Origin: Candidatus Merdimorpha stercoravium
Lineage (GTDB): Bacteria > Bacteroidota > Bacteroidia > Flavobacteriales > UBA1820
NCBI GenBank assembly: GCA_018715295.1
Contig: DVLY01000134.1
Coordinates: 1-7,822, forward strand
Reading direction: 5' to 3'
Length of the DNA stretch: 7,822 bases
Positions 6,113 to 7,822 of this stretch are shown here, piece after piece. The first letter of the stretch is position 1; the number at the start of each line of letters is the position of its first letter. The position numbers and the translations under genes were made by a program. Under the pieces are notes generated by a model. That model did no database searches. It saw only the letters and a list, made by a program, of their open reading frames with translations, and was not told the DNA's origin.

Positions 6113-7327
6113 ATGACATCAACGATGAAAAGGATGAAAAGAATACCCACCGCCCTGTGGATCGCCGCCTGCCTGACCTTCACTCCCCTTTCGGCCCAAC
6201 AGACCATTGTGGAAGGCTTCGTGCAGGACTCGACCCAACGTGTCCCTTACGCCTCGGTGTACCTGAAAGGCCATCCCGACAAAGGCACCCAGGGGGCGAG
6301 CGACGGTTCGTTTACCCTCCGGATAAAGGACACGTTGCTGCCCGATACCCTGGTAATCTCATTCGTGGGATACCACACGCAGTACTACCCGCTCGCCCCT
6401 TCGCCCGACACGGTCCGCATCGAGGCGCTGTTGCGGCAAAACATCATCGAGCTGACCGGGCCGGTGGTCTCGGCCAAAGCCAAACGCCGCTACAAAGTAC
6501 AGGTGGGCGACATCCTGGACCGCATCCGCGCCCGGATGGAGGAAGACTTCGCCCAGATCGAAGCCGTATACCGCGTGCAGACCAATACGTCGTTCTCCTC
6601 CTCGGACAAGATCCTGGCCTACCAGGAAAACCTGGTGGATACCTACGACTCGGGGCACCGCCAGAAGGACATGACCCGCCGTCTGAAGACCAAAGTGTAT
6701 TTCGACCGGCAGGCCTACCAACGGATGCAGCAGGTCGATACCCTGCGCAACCTCGACCCTACGGTCAACATCATCGGACTGACGGTCTCCGAAGGCATGA
6801 TCCGCAAGATCCTCCGCGAGAAGGACAGCAAATGGGAATACCTGGGCCAGATGAACGACGAGATCGTGGTCACATACTTCGAGATCATTCGCTTTCTGGG
6901 GATGTTCCGCCTGGGACAACAGTTCGTCCTGTACGTGGACAGCCAAACGTACAGCCTCCGCCGCGCCGAGGCCATCATGGCCATCTACGTAAACATCCCC
7001 TTCGGGAAAAGGCTGCCCGAACAGGCGCTGCCCTACCTCAACATTCTCAACATCAGCGACCGGGAGTTCGACAAGTTCCGCCTGAAGAAAGTCGAAGGCG
7101 AATTCCGCATGTCCTCCCGTTTCGTCCGCCGTGGGGGAAGCCTCTACCGGGGCGACAGCTATTCGCAGGGCGAGGCCGTCATCTCCAGCGGGGGAAAGGA
7201 GCCCTCGCTGTACATCGGCCTGAAGAGCGACACCAAGATCCTGAACATCACCACCGAAAACATCACCCCCATCACCGAGGAACAGACCCGGGAGAAACCC
7301 CAGCTGATCATCGTGGACGACTTGTAA
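6113..7327 (+). CDS. Exported protein of unknown function with N-terminal carboxypeptidase-regulatory-like domain
   Basis: A 404-aa predicted exported protein. Residues 1-30 form a signal peptide: basic MKRMKR, a hydrophobic core (ALWIAACLTFTPL) and likely cleavage after SA, just before QQ. Residues about 31-107 resemble a CarboxypepD_reg-like beta-sandwich (IVEGFVQDS, VPYASVYLKG, GTQGASDGSFTLRI, DTLVISFVGYHTQY), the domain common at the N-terminus of Bacteroidetes outer-membrane and surface proteins. The rest (120-404) is soluble-looking, without membrane spans or catalytic motifs I recognise. It has an amphipathic part (DILDRIRARMEEDFAQIEA) and a strand-rich C-terminal half. It lacks a TonB plug, barrel or C-terminal sorting domain, so it is not a full SusC-like receptor. 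Alternative starts are at 6125 and 6134, both giving a more compact signal peptide. It follows the S4 gene by 2 nt. Role unknown; periplasmic or outer-membrane-associated location inferred. Confidence 0.83.
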   Translation: MTSTMKRMKRIPTALWIAACLTFTPLSAQQTIVEGFVQDSTQRVPYASVYLKGHPDKGTQGASDGSFTLRIKDTLLPDTLVISFVGYHTQYYPLAPSPDTVRIEALLRQNIIELTGPVVSAKAKRRYKVQVGDILDRIRARMEEDFAQIEAVYRVQTNTSFSSSDKILAYQENLVDTYDSGHRQKDMTRRLKTKVYFDRQAYQRMQQVDTLRNLDPTVNIIGLTVSEGMIRKILREKDSKWEYLGQMNDEIVVTYFEIIRFLGMFRLGQQFVLYVDSQTYSLRRAEAIMAIYVNIPFGKRLPEQALPYLNILNISDREFDKFRLKKVEGEFRMSSRFVRRGGSLYRGDSYSQGEAVISSGGKEPSLYIGLKSDTKILNITTENITPITEEQTREKPQLIIVDDL

Positions 7328-7380
7328 ACCCACCCCCTGTTTTCCCGGCGAAAAATATTTCGTAATTCGCAAAGTTGTAT

Positions 7381-7388
7381 TACTTTTG
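7381..7388 (+). promoter_or_regulatory. Bacteroidetes-type promoter (-7 TACTTTTG) for the TPR-like gene
   Basis: TACTTTTG followed by CACC is an exact TAnnTTTG match in an AT-rich block (7351-7389) that contrasts with the GC-rich coding DNA around it. A TTTCG at 7358-7362 lies about 20 nt upstream in the -33 position but is not the consensus TTG. The start codon at 7432 leaves a purine-rich leader (AAAGAAAAAAAAGAA) of some 35-40 nt. This indicates the last gene has its own promoter. Confidence 0.62.
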
Positions 7389-7431
7389 CACCTGTTAAAG
7401 AAAAAAAAGAACCTAACATCCGCCTACCGAT

Positions 7432-7822
7432 ATGGCAACCTATCAAAGACCCAAAAGCACGAAGACCCAGAAAACGGATGCCGCCGAGAAAATCGTCCAC
7501 CGCTTGGACAAAGGAGCCGGCCGTTTTGAAACCTTCCTCGAAAAATACAAAAAACAGCTGACCTACGTCGTCCTCATCCTGGTCGTACTGGTATTGGGCG
7601 GATACGGTTACCACAACTGGGTGGCCAAACCTTCGCAGGCCGAAGCCACCGAAGAACTCGCCTTTGCCCAGCAAGCCTATGAAATGGATTCGCTGCGCCT
7701 GGCTCTGGATGGCACTCCGGCCAACCCCGGACTGGTCAAGATCGCCGACCGCTACTCCTCCACCGATGCCGGCAACGTAGCCAAATACCTGGCCATTCCG
7801 CTGCTTCTTTTCAAATCCGACC
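7432..7822 (+). CDS. Membrane-anchored YfgM/TPR-like protein (3' end outside the window)
   Basis: The reading frame from the ATG at 7432 stays open to the right edge, giving 130 residues of a longer protein. Residues 1-42 are polar and Lys-rich (MATYQRPKSTKTQKTDAAEK, then KFETFLEK-type helix at 31-39). Residues 43-60 are a single transmembrane helix (LTYVVLILVVLVLGGYGY). The visible remainder is predicted helical and extracytoplasmic: EELAFAQQAYEMDSLRLAL (74-92), then NPGLVKIADRYSSTDAGNVAKYLA (98-121), the pattern of TPR-like repeats in YfgM-type proteins of Bacteroidetes. E. coli YfgM is an SecYEG-associated membrane protein, but the same role here is not shown. It has its own promoter and is not clearly linked to the genes before it. 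Confidence 0.8.
   Translation, partial: MATYQRPKSTKTQKTDAAEKIVHRLDKGAGRFETFLEKYKKQLTYVVLILVVLVLGGYGYHNWVAKPSQAEATEELAFAQQAYEMDSLRLALDGTPANPGLVKIADRYSSTDAGNVAKYLAIPLLLFKSD

Noticed and set aside
7349..7362. CGAAA-AATA-TTTCG as a terminator after the exported-protein gene
   Set aside because: Only a 5-bp, mostly A-T stem with no T run. It more likely just forms part of the AT-rich promoter region of the next gene.
5947..7365. A 472-codon plus-strand frame overlapping the exported protein, and the 337-codon minus-strand frame 6359-7372
   Set aside because: Both overlap the gene with a signal peptide and beta domain. Their translations are Pro/Arg/His-rich low-complexity sequence, typical of shadow frames.

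Overview
The window looks like chromosomal DNA of a GC-rich member of the Bacteroidales, with a gut Alistipes/Rikenellaceae-type organism as my best guess. Three things point there: genes lacking Shine-Dalgarno sequences, TAnnTTTG-type -7 elements upstream of genes (the Bacteroidetes sigma-ABfr signature), and a succinate-to-propionate gene set built on a sodium-pumping methylmalonyl-CoA decarboxylase. I see no mobile element, CRISPR array, tRNA or rRNA. The assignment rests on these features, not on a database search.

Left part (1-5450): meaB, the GTPase chaperone of methylmalonyl-CoA mutase, is read leftward. From a shared AT-rich divergent region, a five-gene rightward operon begins: mce (methylmalonyl-CoA epimerase), mmdA (carboxyltransferase alpha subunit), a small OadG-like membrane subunit (mmdD), the biotin carrier (mmdC) and the membrane beta subunit (mmdB). 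A strong intrinsic terminator at 5415-5447 closes it. Together these take (R)-methylmalonyl-CoA, made by the B12-dependent mutase, through the epimerase to (S)-methylmalonyl-CoA. They then decarboxylate it to propionyl-CoA and export Na+. The mutase subunits and a biotin carboxylase are not in the window; absence of a carboxylase fits the decarboxylase role.

Right part (5450-7822): an S4-domain (Hsp15-like) RNA-binding protein with a strongly acidic tail is followed 2 nt later by an exported protein of unknown function, which has a carboxypeptidase-regulatory-like beta domain at its N-terminus. The leader of the S4 gene carries two TAnnTTTG elements and a perfect 8-bp inverted repeat. A separate promoter then starts a membrane-anchored, YfgM/TPR-like protein that runs off the right edge.

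Most of the window is well-understood core metabolism. The best items for a second look are a CxCxxCxC tail on the epimerase, a terminator-like hairpin between mce and mmdA, an N-terminal signal-like extension on the beta subunit, the inverted repeat before the S4 gene, and the uncharacterised exported protein paired with an RNA-binding protein. I do not see a convincing entirely new system.
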